A stretch of 64,000 nucleotides of DNA from Silurus meridionalis. Its lineage: Eukaryota > Chordata > Actinopteri > Siluriformes > Siluridae. The stretch lies in NCBI RefSeq assembly GCF_014805685.1, contig NC_060911.1, positions 12,088,712 to 12,152,711 of the forward strand, in the 5' to 3' direction. The translations under genes were made by a program, and so were the position numbers. Of the stretch, positions 10,646-22,089 are shown piece by piece. Each line of letters begins with the position of its first letter. The stretch's first letter is position 1. A model generated the notes under the pieces. The model searched no databases, was not told the origin of the DNA, and saw only the letters and a list, made by a program, of their open reading frames with translations.

Positions 10646-13600
10646 AGCTTTTTATTCTTCAAAAATATAAATCCATTGGCATCTTACAATCATTCATTTT
10701 GAGTTTCAGTTAATGAAATAAAATATTAAATACAATTAAATTTCAATGTACTAGTTCTAATTTAGTAATGGAAGGATTTTAGAGAAATAAGAGAACTATC
10801 AAAACATATTTTGCATATTTATTTTAATATTCATTTATATATAGTATATATATATAATACTGTATGCCAACATGAAAGATTTAATCTATTGGGAGAGCCA
10901 ACTTCACTCCTACAAAACATAAATCAATCTCCATTTGCCAACAACTTTAGCTCTTGTGTTTCATTTTTCTCCTTTTACATCCACATATGACCAGGAACTG
11001 TATCTTTGATAATGCTGGAAAAAATCTTCTGCAGAAACCAGCTTCAATGCGCTTCTGGTGTACGTCTGGGTAAATGAACTGTGAAATGGCTTATAAATGA
11101 TAAGAAGAAAGTATTGAAAGCTAATTGTTTCCTAATGTGTATGTCCCAGGCATGCAATACTATAAATCTAAGAAGCTTTATTGTGTGCTATTAGCTATCC
11201 AAAGCACTGGCATGTGTGATACTGATGACTTCCATGCCTCAAACAGTGTGCTTGCTGAAGGGGTTGTCGGTGCAAAGTATAGAACGCATGCAAGGTGTCA
11301 TAGCTACTTAAAGAAAGACCCCATTATATACCAATTACAGTACAACATATTTTACTCCCAAACAAAAAAAACGCCACTTTTTTTTTTTTTTAAATGCTCT
11401 CATTGCACTAATGCTTCACTATATGCATAAAAGTAAATTACTTATTCATCTCAATTTGAAGAAAAAAGTATGCTGGAGATATCCATGAGCGGTGAAAGGT
11501 TGCGACACAAAGAGGGAAAAGACACATATTCGCCGCTTGAAAATCAATTACAGTGCTCAGAAAAAAAAAATGGATTGACCTAAATTCTGGATTGAAATCT
11601 CAGAATTCAGGGCAAACCATGGTAACCATATACTATTTGTAGTTGTGACTATGATATAACAAAAATGATATAAATTCAAAATAAAAAAGTCTTCAAGGGA
11701 TTTAAAGTGTCATATATAATAATATAATAATGCTTGGAGTATCACATGGAGTAGTGAATGTATGTAACACTTTATAATTTTAGTGCAAACACTACACAAC
11801 AGTTTATTATGACTGCTTTCCTCCAAAGACAAAATAAAAGCGAGTGAAGAGGTGCTTTTTAAAAGATGCTCCTATGGAGCCATGTTGGCCAGCGTGACAT
11901 TAAGAATGACTGAGGTATATTATCTGCCTGCACAATGGCTGCAGTCTTTTCACTTTTCCCTCGCATCATGCAGGGCTTAAATGGGGACCAAGCTGAGCGA
12001 CCAGCTGCAGAGAAGGGCACAGTGGCTTTCAGGCCTGCCGAATCCCTCGCTCCTCCGTAACTGCGCGTGAATAGCCTGTATGACCTATTGTACACAACGA
12101 CACATTATTGTCAGAGACCCTGTCTAATATTTTCCATAATCCCCTGTGCTATGAGCTCGGTGAGGGCCAAGCAGCATACATTTAAAAAAAGGGTTGACTG
12201 CACATCAGCATTTTTCTTCCAGCAACCGAAAATGTCAAAAACAATAGGATCTTTTGTGTGTGTCTGTGTGAGCATGCAGGAATAACAAAAAAAGACAAAA
12301 AAAACAAATCAAACATATGTGTTCTTTAGCAAGTATGAAAAAAAAAACAATAGGATTTACCCATAGGAAGTGTCGCAGTTAATTGCTTTCCTCAATCTCC
12401 AACATCTCGAATTGCTATCTTTACCCAAGACCCACATATTGATCCTTGGTGTTCTCCTGCCCACAAATCACCGAATCCATGTTTTTGTTTCGTTTGATAG
12501 TTGCTTTGGTTACAGCAGACAACAAAAAATCCCTTCAGGTACATCAAACAAATCAATACAACTTCTTATTTACGATGTGTATTGGTTTCTGGCCTAACCT
12601 TTAGCCGCAATTGCACTGAGTGGGAATAACATCTAAGCTCTGAAGACGTATGTGCTGCGAAATCTGAGACTAGATCGGGATAAACAGTGGCATCATTGCT
12701 TTCAACAGCTTGCTCACAGTTTCAGGACATATTCATTTATAATACATCAGCACGCATATAGTATTCACACCAGCCAAGTGTGACACGAATGCAGCAGAAC
12801 GCTTCTTTAAATAAAAAAAATGCAAATCCTTCAGTTTTGAACTCACAAATGTACTGTATATAAAACAATCGAACATTTCTTTCATTTAAAAGCCATCATT
12901 AATTTCATCCAACCCAAGAATCGGGCATTATTTGGCACCTGGTTGTGCTGAGAAAAATGAACGGTAGTCTGTACCTTGCCAGATGCACACTACGATTTTT
13001 AATAGTCCTTTGTGATTGTTGCTTGTCAGACTGTATGAACATGATGCCCATGTCACCCTGTATGATGTCAATTGTCATAATGTTAGTCGGTCAATCTACT
13101 GATCTACACAAAAATTTGAACGTCATCACTCCATGATGCGTTCAGAACCGTGTTCTTTCACTAACGGTAGCTAGCAGCAAACAGACAATCTAGAGCTAAT
13201 TTTGTTCACAATATGCCTTGATAATAAAAACGTCATATTCCCATTTTCCCTGAGGTGGTTTAATGTTATCACACCAATTGCGTCATTAGATTTGGGGCTC
13301 CTATTGGTTCTTGGTTTAACGGTCGTAGAAGTCACACTGCAGGAAAGAGCCGGAAATCTTCTAAAACTAAAGATTATCGTAACTGTCGGTGTCGGTAAAC
13401 ATGTCAAACCAGACTACAGATTTTAGTTTTGGATTATATCAAACTTTTAGTATTCACAATATTTGTATCAGATTGCAAAAATCGCACAGTGTGCACCAGG
13501 CTTATGATCCAGCAAATGTCTGACAATTTGATGTAACCGTAATATGCTGTGCTGAAAAAGTTTTGAAGATAAAATGTTAAAAAATGTTATAAAAAGTTCT

Positions 13601-13984
13601 GACCCTCAAATTCAATTATGAAATGCCATTCAATGCCATAGTAAATACATTCAACTACATTAAAATATGTTAAATACATCAAACTATTAATAAGCTAATA
13701 GTATCGTCCTAATAAAGAATGTAAAAAGTTTTTCTTACTTTTTTTTTTTGCACAGAGGACATCAGAGGAAAGAGCATCTTAATCAGATGTATTGCTTATC
13801 CCGAAGAATTAATTTTTTTATGGCTATTTTGAAGTATTTGTCTAGTATCTCCTTAAATATGGGTATGTTTGTTTTATAGGTGAGAGAATTTTGGCAGTGT
13901 TTTATAAATATAAAAAAGTAATGTAGCAAAATAAAAGTGTGTTAGCAAATGAGTTTATATCACGTGCCCACGTTGATGATTGAC

Positions 13985-13985
<1 letters not shown>
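10646..13985. other. Mostly unassigned sequence
   Basis: I see no confirmed element. Homopolymer A or T runs occur at 11355-11392 and 11565. The interval 11860-12300 is repeat-poor, has balanced composition and looks like unique DNA (see findings). ORFs such as 11125-11430 have no recognisable motif. Confidence 0.4.

Positions 13986-13988
<3 letters not shown>

Positions 13989-14024
<36 letters not shown>
13989..14024. repeat. (GT)18 microsatellite
   Basis: An uninterrupted GT run of 36 bases, followed by interrupted gtgt/atgt sequence. Confidence 0.95.
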
Positions 14025-14028
<4 letters not shown>

Positions 14029-14109
14029 GTGTGTATGTAAATGTATATATTGGTAGTTATTTACATAATTATACATTGGTAATTTAAATTGGCATCTAAT
14101 TAATACGAA

Positions 14110-14303
<194 letters not shown>

Positions 14304-15665
14304 TTTTTTCTTTTTAAATTTTTTCCTTGCTTTCATGTGCTGCATTGTATAATATTGTTGTCTTTGACGTTTCTACTCAAAGAAAAAATCGGGCACTACC
14401 GGATGCATGAACAAACACAGAGGCAATTTACATAATCAGAATGGTGCACCCAGAAAATCAACTTACCTATTTACATAACTGAACACTGAATAAGCACAAA
14501 TTTCTCTGTAACTTAAAGTCAGCAACTCTGAATTCAGCCATATGAGCGCAAATAACGTCTTTTGCCTTGCAGTCACTGACAGGTGGCGTGGAAAGTGAGA
14601 AAGGAGCTCCTGGGTGAATGAAGGGGAATCTTGTCATTTAGACCAATTCATCTTCCTTGTCCTGCTTACTCGTCTTTCCTAATTCGCCTCCAAACATCTG
14701 CTGATCCCCCACAAAATTAAGTTTTTAACCTCTAAAGTAGCTAAATGTTTCACTCTGAACTAAATGGTACAATTTGAGGAAACTGAGCATCCATCTAGCT
14801 GATTTTATCCTTGCACTCTGAAGTTTTAAAATAAAATCTACTAGTCTGTCACATGGCTGGCTTCCACTTAATCACCCGCTCTACTTCTATTAGTTCCCCT
14901 TCTTTTTTCTTTGCTTCTATTCTTCCATTCACCCAATGTTGCCACGGTAACACCTTACATTTCATCCTCTATGTCAGTACTGGGTTGAGAATAGTCTGCC
15001 AACCAGAAATACCCAGCTAACAGCGGTTCTTTACTCTAAAACTGACCAGTGCTGAAAGGCTGGATTGCATAAACACTAATATATGGTGGTCCTGCCACGA
15101 TAGACAGAGTACAGTGTGGATAATAAATTAAATACATTCCTAAAAAGTAGACTTATAGTATTTAATGTTATAAAAGAAAATTTGCTACAAATCGGCCAAG
15201 AGCTATTCTGCATCACATCTGATCTTCATTGAAAGCCCACTATCTTTAATCTACATCCATTCATATTCCTACACTCACACTGCGTTCATCTGCTTTTTGT
15301 TATTTACTCATATTACTGCTGATTTACAACGCCAACACATTCAGTAACTTTTAAATGCACTGCCACCATATTTAATTCATTGCATACTTTATATTTTACA
15401 CTCGTGAACACCTGAACATTCATTTGTGTGGGAGTTGCTTGGAGGGATGTAACGAGAACCGTTAAAAGTTCTATAGAGAACCCTGCAAAAAAAAAAAAAA
15501 GTGTTCACAGTAAAGAATCAGGTCTTCCTTCAAAGGTTCATCATCTAATACATTATATTCAAAAAATGTAGTTCTCACTTCTTTTTGGGTCTTGGTTTCA
15601 TCTTTACTTTCTGTAACTCACAATTCATTTCCTAAAGTCCTTCAACTGATTCGACTCGATTCGAT
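14304..15665. other. Repeat-poor sequence without a recognised gene
   Basis: Apart from the X-box candidate and an A run near 15487, I see no repeat termini or coding motifs. It may be unique DNA. Confidence 0.35.
14938..14951. promoter_or_regulatory. Candidate RFX X-box
   Basis: The 14 bases gttgccacggtaac fit the X-box consensus GTNRCC(N)0-3RGYAAC bound by RFX factors, with a 2-base spacer. It lies in repeat-poor sequence at 14400-15060. A chance match in 64 kb is possible, and no associated exon is visible. Confidence 0.35.
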
Positions 15666-15667
15666 GA

Positions 15668-16215
15668 ATACCTTAAAGTAGTTCAAGTTCAAGTAAACTT
15701 TATTGTCATTTCAACCATATATATACAATACACAATGAACGAAACAACGTTTTCCCAAGGTGCAACAGCAAGCATCATAAATTGACAAAAGGAACACAAG
15801 GAACACAGAACTACACTCTAAAATAACAACACAAAGTGCACATGTGCAACTAGTTCAAAAGGGAAGGAAGAAAAAAGACAAGAGACAGCATGAGACAAGG
15901 AAAAACAGTAACACAGAAGTGCTGACCAGAGGGTTGTGCAAAAAGGATTGTCCATATATACAAATCAAAAATAAATACTGTACATGTAAACATTTGTCGG
16001 TATGTAAACTTTTGGTTTAACTCAAGTGTGCAAACAGCAGTTGGCGCAAACAGAGGGTTTTTATTGGTTGTGTGTATATCAGGCCAGTTCCTTTATGTTG
16101 AGGAGTCTTATGGCTTGTGGGAAGAAATTGTTACACAGTCTGCAAGTGAGGGCTTGATGCTTCTGTTAAGAGTGAAGAGTGTGTGTGATCAGCCACAATG
16201 CTAGTGCTTTACTGG
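15668..16215 (-). mobile_element. 3' region of an L2/CR1-like LINE
   Basis: The plus strand begins with a short gttcaagttcaag array and aactttattgtcatttcaac, then runs through tttggtttaactcaagtgtg to ttgaggagtcttatggcttg and gggaagaaattgttacacag. This is the reverse complement of the 3' part of a fish LINE family whose RT remnant is at 60500-61530. A second 3' end is at 58736-58975. The coding part is absent here, as in 5'-truncated LINE insertions. Confidence 0.55.
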
Positions 16216-16736
16216 ATGCAATCCAGCTATCCATGACTATAATCATTTAATGCTTCGGTTTTGGCTTTTTGTTGCCCTTTAAACTTTTACACATTTAATC
16301 ATTCTGTTCATGCTATGCATACCTCCACATTTTCTATAGTATTATTTCAATCCATTTTCATATGAGTTTGTCTTGAAAATTCCAAAGTTGAAGACAGACT
16401 CTTCATTTGTTTTTCATCATCTATCCACGCTTTATGAACAAAGGTGTATATCACTGCCACCACTGGTTGCCAAATACAGTATATCCCTCCCAATGAAAAG
16501 CTCTATTGTAATAAAAAACAGTTTTATGGCTGAACATCTGTGTGGCCAATTCGAACCCTTGTGCATCAAGACAGAGTTGGTCCTACTTATGCTATAACAG
16601 TTTGGATAGGAAGGATTTCAACTCAGGTCTGGAACATGGTACCCTATCAAAAGCTACACTCGATTCTGCGTTTCATAACGTTATGGGAACATTCTTTGTT
16701 CGACCGGTTGTGTATGAAATGCGCACACCTGCGAGG

Positions 16737-16748
16737 CTATAAATAGAC
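16737..16748 (+). promoter_or_regulatory. TATA-like box in the DIRS 5' terminal region
   Basis: The sequence gctataaataga is a strong TATA-box match and lies in the putative 5' terminal region of the plus-strand DIRS remnant, where its transcription would start. Activity is inference. Confidence 0.35.
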
Positions 16749-16836
16749 GTGACACGGACATGCCTTCAGGTTTCTTTGCCTGTAGAGAATGTGTTCAGCG
16801 TGCACTGTTTAAAACAAAAATGTTTTAATGTATATA

Positions 16837-16841
<5 letters not shown>

Positions 16842-16909
<68 letters not shown>
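16842..16909. repeat. (TA)n microsatellite
   Basis: An uninterrupted TA run of about 68 bases within the second DIRS remnant. A 73-codon minus-strand frame passes through it and is an artefact. Confidence 0.95.
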
Positions 16910-16912
<3 letters not shown>

Positions 16913-17129
16913 ATGTCTTTCCCCAAAGGGGTGTTTCACCATGCTCCTCTTTTGGCTCACCTTATTTTTAAAGATCATCGGGTTCACGTGTAGAGCTGGC
17001 TGAGAGGCAAGACGTGGGCACGCCTTTTTTTTTTGTTTTCATAGAAACGTTCACAAGCAGTGCTTAAGCCACTGCCAATCATCTCTCTATGGGTCGAAAG
17101 GACCATAGTGAAGGACTGCATGATAGATT

Positions 17130-17651
17130 GTGCTTCATACTTTGTACTTAAATGGCATGGTACTCACTATCCTGAAACTAGCCAGTGGCAGAAGTCTGAG
17201 CAGCTTTTCATATGCTATAGGCCATAGGAAAACAATGTCAAATTGGGCGAGGGATGCCATTGCTCTGGCCAACAAGAGAAGCGGTCAAGCTTCACCTCTA
17301 GGAGTTAGGGCCCATTCAACCAAGGCTCTAGGAAGAGGTGTCCCCTTGCAGCAAGTATGCGATGTGGCAGGCTGGTCCCCACTGCACACACATAGCAGGT
17401 TTTATAGAAGGTGTGTCCATGGTGTGTCTATTTATAGCCTCGCTGGTGAGTTCATTCAGATGTCACCCGCCGAGGTTATTAAAGCCAAATTCTTGGGGTG
17501 TTTGACACACATGCTTCACATCTGGTTGAACAAAGTATGGTTTGAAACCAGCATCTCATTTCCACTATCCGAGACAATGTGGGGATTCATGCTCATTCAG
17601 CCATACAGGAATTATGAGATCAGGAGTTATGAGATGTCAGGTAAGAAGTAA
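17130..17651 (+). pseudogene. C-terminal fragment of DIRS tyrosine recombinase
   Basis: Residues 37-92 of this 173-residue open frame match the catalytic end of DIRS recombinases: NWARDAIALA, then SPLGVRAHSTK, GVPLQQVCDVAGWS and HSRFYRR. The catalytic His of the His-x-x-Arg box and the Tyr are present, but the Arg is Lys (HSTK). A few residues usually found before GVPLQ are missing. The upstream 36 residues and everything after about residue 95 are not family-like. The frame is open by chance beyond the homologous part. It is on the opposite strand to the DIRS copy at 7139-9745. Confidence 0.8.
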
Positions 17652-18095
17652 TGGTGTGAAGCTGGCTCTCCAATTCATTCCAATGTTTCTTACTGGGGTT
17701 GAGGGCCAATTTAGTTCCTAAAAGGCTCATGGGCTCTAACCATTTTAGTTTCACTAATTTGGAGGCCTGGCCTACACAACTGGAGGCATGGTTAACCCAA
17801 AAAGTGCTCTTATACATAACCGTAATTATGGACAAACACACATTGTCTTTTCTATCTGTTTATGTAACTACAAATCTTCACAGTGTCAGTCTGTACATTT
17901 CCTCAATTTCTGTTGTATCTGAAGCTAAAATATTGGAGACGAGGCAGACTCATGATGTGACGTGTTCCTCTGTCACTGACAATGTCTTCCAGGATGTACT
18001 GAGTTGGTGCAGGGGCATGCAATTCCCTGCTGGTAATATTCATGAAGATGCTTCAAATAGTGCACATCAGTCAGGACGGTAGACCACCAATATTT
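17411..18095. other. Unassigned sequence
   Basis: Around 17665-17720 the words ccaattcattccaatgtttc and ggggttgagggcc recall the termini of some Tc1-type elements, but I cannot pair them with a second end. The rest is unrecognised. Confidence 0.3.
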
Positions 18096-18098
18096 ATT

Positions 18099-18225
18099 AC
18101 AATTTAATTCAATTTATTTTTATTTGTATAGCACTTTTAACAGTGAACATTGTCTCAAAGCAGCTTTACACAAATAATGTGGTGCTAAAAATTAATAAGA
18201 TTAATAATAAGTTTGTCCCAAGCTC
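18099..18225 (+). repeat. Interspersed repeat family R, 5' part
   Basis: Begins with ttaattcaatttattttt and continues ttgtatagcacttttaac, cattgtctcaaagcagcttt and acacaaataatgtgg. The same order recurs at 32550, 34980, 37796, 50524, 52270 and, on the minus strand, 47330. I do not recognise a coding part and leave the class open. Confidence 0.75.
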
Positions 18226-18364
18226 CCAATAGGTAATGTTCTTTGTTTGCTGGAGGGACGTGTGGCTTGGATGTTACTGTATGTGGGGCATAGACAAAAA
18301 CTTATTTTTGCAGGACTGAAAATAGATATTTGCTGACTCAAAATGTTATCTCTTTCTAAATATC

Positions 18365-18537
18365 TTCTGCTTTACATTTAGATTTACACTTGCATTTACG
18401 GCAGATGCCCTTTTTCAGACCCACCTACCTTTTTGTTGTTCATACATGTGATATGGGATTAAGGGCCTTGCTCAAGGGCCCAGGAGTGGCAGTGATTTGA
18501 GTCTAATGCCTTAACCACTAAACTAATATCTCGCCAT
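18365..18537 (-). mobile_element. tRNA-derived SINE (family A)
   Basis: Read on the minus strand, a degraded tRNA-like head is followed by a gggcccttgagcaaggcc-type body and a tail ending in gcatctgccgtaaatgcaa-like sequence. This is the SINE family with several other copies here, whose best heads carry an A-box-like tagcttagtgg and a B-box-like gagttcaaatcc. Confidence 0.7.
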
Positions 18538-18657
18538 AAAATTCTCTTTCCTCATACCAACCAAATACAAATGGGACAGAGATGCTTTGGGGCTCAGTCT
18601 GAATGCATGAAACAGGAAGAACAATGCCTAGCAGGCTTAGTAGGTTTGGCAATTTTG

Positions 18658-18737
18658 AGATACGCATGTTTACATTTATATTTACAGTGTATTTACGGCA
18701 TTTGGCACACACTTTTAACTAGAGAGACTTACATGTA
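18658..18737 (-). mobile_element. SINE family A, tail part, interrupted by a Tc1-like element
   Basis: The plus strand reads tttacagtgtatttacggca then ttggcacacacttttaacta and gagagacttacatgta, which is the SINE tail on the minus strand. It stops at the TA where the Tc1-like element begins and resumes at 20343. Confidence 0.75.
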
Positions 18738-18949
18738 CAGTGCCCTCCACAATTATTGGCACCCCTGTTTAAGATGTGGTCGTGGACTTCTAAAAATTCT
18801 CCTTTTTTTTAAAACAACATAGAACCCAAATGCAAAAAAAGAGAAAAATCCAACCTTTTATTTAAGTACATTACTTTGGTGGTAAAAAAATCACACATTT
18901 AGAAAAAAAAAAAAAACTTGAAATCATGTGTGCCACGATTATTGGCACC
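18738..18949 (+). repeat. Left terminal inverted repeat of the Tc1-like transposon
   Basis: About 212 bases, with outer (from 18738) and inner (about 18925-18949) attattggcacc motifs. It matches the right repeat with only a few differences plus length variation in the A run. Confidence 0.95.
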
Positions 18950-18955
18950 CTGATG

Positions 18956-19961
18956 TTAATACTTTGTACAACCTCCTTTTGCCAACAAGACAGCACTTAA
19001 TCTCCTCCTATAACATTTCACAAGATTGGAGAACACAGAGAGGATTTTGACCATTCTTCTTTGCACAATCTTTCTAGATCATCCAGTGTCCTGGGTCCTC
19101 TCTTATGCACTCTTCTCTTTAGCTCGCCCACAGGTTTTCGATTGGGTTGAGGTCTGGGGACTGAGATGGCCATGGAGGACCTTGAGTTTGTGACTGCTGA
19201 ACCACTTTTGTGTAGATTTTGCCACATGTTTTGGATCATTATCCTGCTGAAAGACCCAATGACGACCCATCTTCAGCTTTCTGGCAGAGGCCATCAGGTT
19301 TTATTTAAAATATCCTGGTACTTCAAAGCGCTCATAATGCCATGCACCCTAACAAGGTTCCCAGGGCCTTTGAAGAGAAACAGGCCCACAGCATCACAGA
19401 TCCTCCACCATACTTCACGGTGGGCATGAGGTGCTTTTCGGCATACTCATCTTTTGTTTTACGCCAGACCCACTTAGAGTGTTTGTTGCCAAAAAGCTCA
19501 ATCTTAGTCTCATCTGACCAAAGCACACGATCCCAGTTGAAGTCCCAGTACCGCTTAGCAAACTCCAGGCGTTTACGTTTGTGAGTGTTAGTGAGAAAAG
19601 GCTTTTTCCTTGCATGCCTCCCAAACAGCTTGTTGGCATGTAGAGAGCGTCTGATGGTTGTTTTGGAGACTCTGTGACCCCAAGATGCCACTCTTTGATG
19701 CAATTCTGTGACGGTGAGCTTGGGAAATTTTTTTACTTCTCTTACCATCCTCCTCACTGTGCGTTGTGGCAAGATAAACTTGGGACCTCTTCCAGCCTTG
19801 TTTGTCACTGTTCCAGTTGTTTTAAACTTCTTAATGATTCCTCTGACTGTAGATACTGGCAAGTTAAGGCGAGTGGCTATTTTCTTGTAGCCATTGCCTG
19901 ACTTATGAAGGTCGACACACATCTGCCTTACTTGAATGGTGTGTTCTCTTGTCTTTGCCAT
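18956..19961 (-). pseudogene. Tc1-like transposase with about five single-base frameshifts
   Basis: The enzyme cuts out and reinserts the element at TA. From the ATG at 19961, 209 codons are open: a paired-like helix-turn-helix DNA-binding region (residues about 1-110), a GRGP hook-like motif near 57-60 and the first catalytic Asp at residue 150 (LWSDETKIELFG). QQDNDPKH, with the second Asp, is at about 19229-19252 in another frame. The NPIENLW motif with the catalytic Glu is near 19125-19145 in a third. The C terminus, ending CTKY, stops at 18956-18958. The full length would be about 335-340 residues, normal for the family. All three catalytic acids are present, but the frame is broken near 19360, 19295, 19175, 19125 and 19060, each by apparent loss of one base. 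Confidence 0.9.
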
Positions 19962-20132
19962 GTTGACAAATGGGTAAGAGAATTAGGCCTCTGTGTCACG
20001 TCATATTTATACCCCAGGAAACAGGAAATCATGAATTACTAATTAAAAGTCCCTAGATACCCTGACCAACCTTAGCAACTACAGAAAATATATAAAAAAA
20101 AAAAACAATTAAATTTTTCAGAGGAATTGTTA

Positions 20133-20342
20133 GGTGCCAATAATTGTGGGACACATGATTTCAAGTTTTTTTTTTTCTAAATGTATGATTTTTTTTACCA
20201 CCAAAGTAATGTACTTAAATAAAAGGTTGGATTTTTCTCTTTTTTTGCATTTGGGTTCTATGTTGTTTTAAAAAAAAGGAGAATTTTTAGAAGTCCACGA
20301 CCACATCTTAAACAGGGGTGCCAATAATTGTGGAGGACACTG
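20133..20342 (-). repeat. Right terminal inverted repeat of the Tc1-like transposon
   Basis: About 210 bases, reverse complement of 18738-18949. It contains the same outer and inner attattggcacc motifs. Confidence 0.95.
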
Positions 20343-20488
20343 TATCTTATTCATAAAACTGAGCAGTTACAGTATTGGTTTAAGGGCCTTGGAGGCCCAG
20401 GAATGGCATCCTGGTGTGGCTGGGATTTTAACTCACGACATTTGATCGAAAGTCCAATGCGTTAAACACTAAACCACCATGTCCCCCA
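20343..20488 (-). mobile_element. SINE family A, head and body, continuing from 18737
   Basis: After the TA at 20343-20344 the plus strand resumes tcttattcataaaactgagc, which is exactly what follows in uninterrupted copies. It continues through a gggccttggaggccc-type body to a tRNA-like head near 20430-20485 (gggattttaactcacgac as the reverse-complemented B-box area). Confidence 0.8.
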
Positions 20489-21020
20489 TGGTTGGTATGG
20501 TTTTGATGGTCCTCAAATGCCAACAATTATAATGTCATAATTTTGCCTACTTTGCAATAACCTTTTAAGGTAGAAATGTATAAAGTAAATTTGATAAATT
20601 ATCTACTTTCTAGACTCTACACTGTGGTTGATGGGTGGTTGGAGACAGTGGTTGTTAAGAGACTATTAAGAAGTGGTTTTAGGTGTTGTTCTCTCTGAGG
20701 TTTTATCGGTACAGCCATGGCACAGAAAAGGCACAGTTCCACAAAGACTTCTTCTGTGACATGTATTTACAACTATTCACCACTAGTCACTCATGACCTG
20801 CTAGTTTCATTTAGGGGACAAAATAATTGTGTCTAAAGTATTTTAGGACACAGTACACTAATGACTGAGTCGTGATAATATCAAGTAAATGCCATACTGA
20901 ACTGGGACCAGTCTCAGTCTTAACTCTAAGTAAGAGCTCTAATGATGGGGCAAAATATATTTTACTGTAAAATTTTAATGTATGAAACTTTAGCAAGTTG
21001 ATTTTATGAAATCCCAAGGT

Positions 21021-21022
<2 letters not shown>
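20489..21022. other. No recognised feature
   Basis: AT-rich sequence without identifiable termini or coding motifs. Confidence 0.4.

Positions 21023-21082
<60 letters not shown>
21023..21082. repeat. (AAT)20 microsatellite
   Basis: An uninterrupted trinucleotide array of about 60 bases. Confidence 0.95.
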
Positions 21083-21083
<1 letters not shown>

Positions 21084-22086
21084 TCTTATAATTATGTATA
21101 GCTGTATACACTTGAAAATGTTTTTATTTATTTACTTATTTATTTATTTTTGCCAAGTAGACTCAAGCTTCATTTTCAGAATGAGATTCTCATGTAACAA
21201 CTCACTCCCACCAATCCACAGTTTTTTTCACACGTCTAAAAGAAGCACATTTCGTTTGTGAAGCTGTACTAATTATTGCAGTTCCAGTCTAAGCTCCCTG
21301 TTGCGAGAGCCCAGGGGACTGACCAAAACCGCAACTGCAGCCAAAAGCTGTTTTGTGAACCATTTTTCAAGGTTTCAAATTCAGCTGAGGGTTCAAGAAC
21401 GGGATATTGATTACTTCAGAAAATGGTAGGTCAAGAGTGGCCATTTACATGCACCATCAGAATAAAAAAATGAAAAATTAATGCAAGGAATATTGTTTTC
21501 TATAATGCAAGGGTGACCTGAATAGAAAGTATTAATCCAAATAAAATACAAAACTTCTTTGAAAGTCAAGGTAACAGTATAAAATATAGCATAATGCTTT
21601 AAATGTAAGGCAAAGATTCAGTGGCAGTTATATTTTATTCTACGAACTAACAGAGTCTACCCAACTAACACAGTCGGTCCATAACTCAGTCTTAATGAAT
21701 TGTATGCATCATTGCCAAAGAAAACGCGGAACATCGACTCCATTATTTTCATGATGAGAAACTTGCGAGCAGACTGCTCTGCTAATTATGTAAGTTGGCT
21801 GTGAACCTATTTTAAGGAAGTAGGTCAAACAAGATGAGTATATGATTTCCCAGAGCTGACTCGTTTTGTTATCCACGTCTATCAAAAACACTTTAATACT
21901 CTGTATGAAGGTCTCCAGGTAGTTGTAATAAATTAAATAAAATTGGGAAAAAGGTCTTACTATTCCTTTTCCCGGAATAACAAAAAAGGAATTGCCTGCA
22001 TGTGTTTAATGACAGGAATGCCAAACAATTGATGGAATAGTTTACAACGTTTCATGTCTCGTCATTAAAATAGCGATTAATCATAA
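21083..22086. other. No recognised feature
   Basis: No coding motif or paired terminal repeat found. A short ttta array occurs near 21125-21150. Confidence 0.4.
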
Positions 22087-22089
22087 CCA

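Larger units (their letters stand above)
16540..17410 (+). mobile_element. Second DIRS-like remnant (5' terminal region plus recombinase end)
   Basis: At 16660-16770 the words tttcataacgttatggga, gaaatgcgcacacctgcg and gaggctataaatagacgtga resemble the 5' terminal region of fish DIRS elements and include a TATA-like box. At 17238-17405 the plus strand encodes the C-terminal end of a DIRS tyrosine recombinase. Between them are a TA microsatellite and unassigned sequence, so nearly all of gag and pol is gone. The 5' part is assigned by resemblance only. Confidence 0.55.
18738..20342 (-). mobile_element. Tc1-like transposon, 1605 bp, near-complete
   Basis: Both ends read cagtg[c/t]cctccacaatta inward. 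The terminal inverted repeats span 18738-18949 and 20133-20342 and are nearly identical over about 210 bases. Each has an outer and an inner copy of an attattggcacc motif, the IR/DR arrangement of fish Tc1-like elements. TA dinucleotides flank the element at 18736-18737 and 20343-20344, the target duplication of the Tc1/mariner superfamily. It encodes one transposase on the minus strand, which is frameshifted. High TIR identity suggests a fairly recent insertion. Confidence 0.95.

Noticed and set aside
17665..17800. Another Tc1-type terminus
   Set aside because: A few words match (caattcattccaatg, ggggttgagggcc), but I found no paired end and no target TA that would confirm it.
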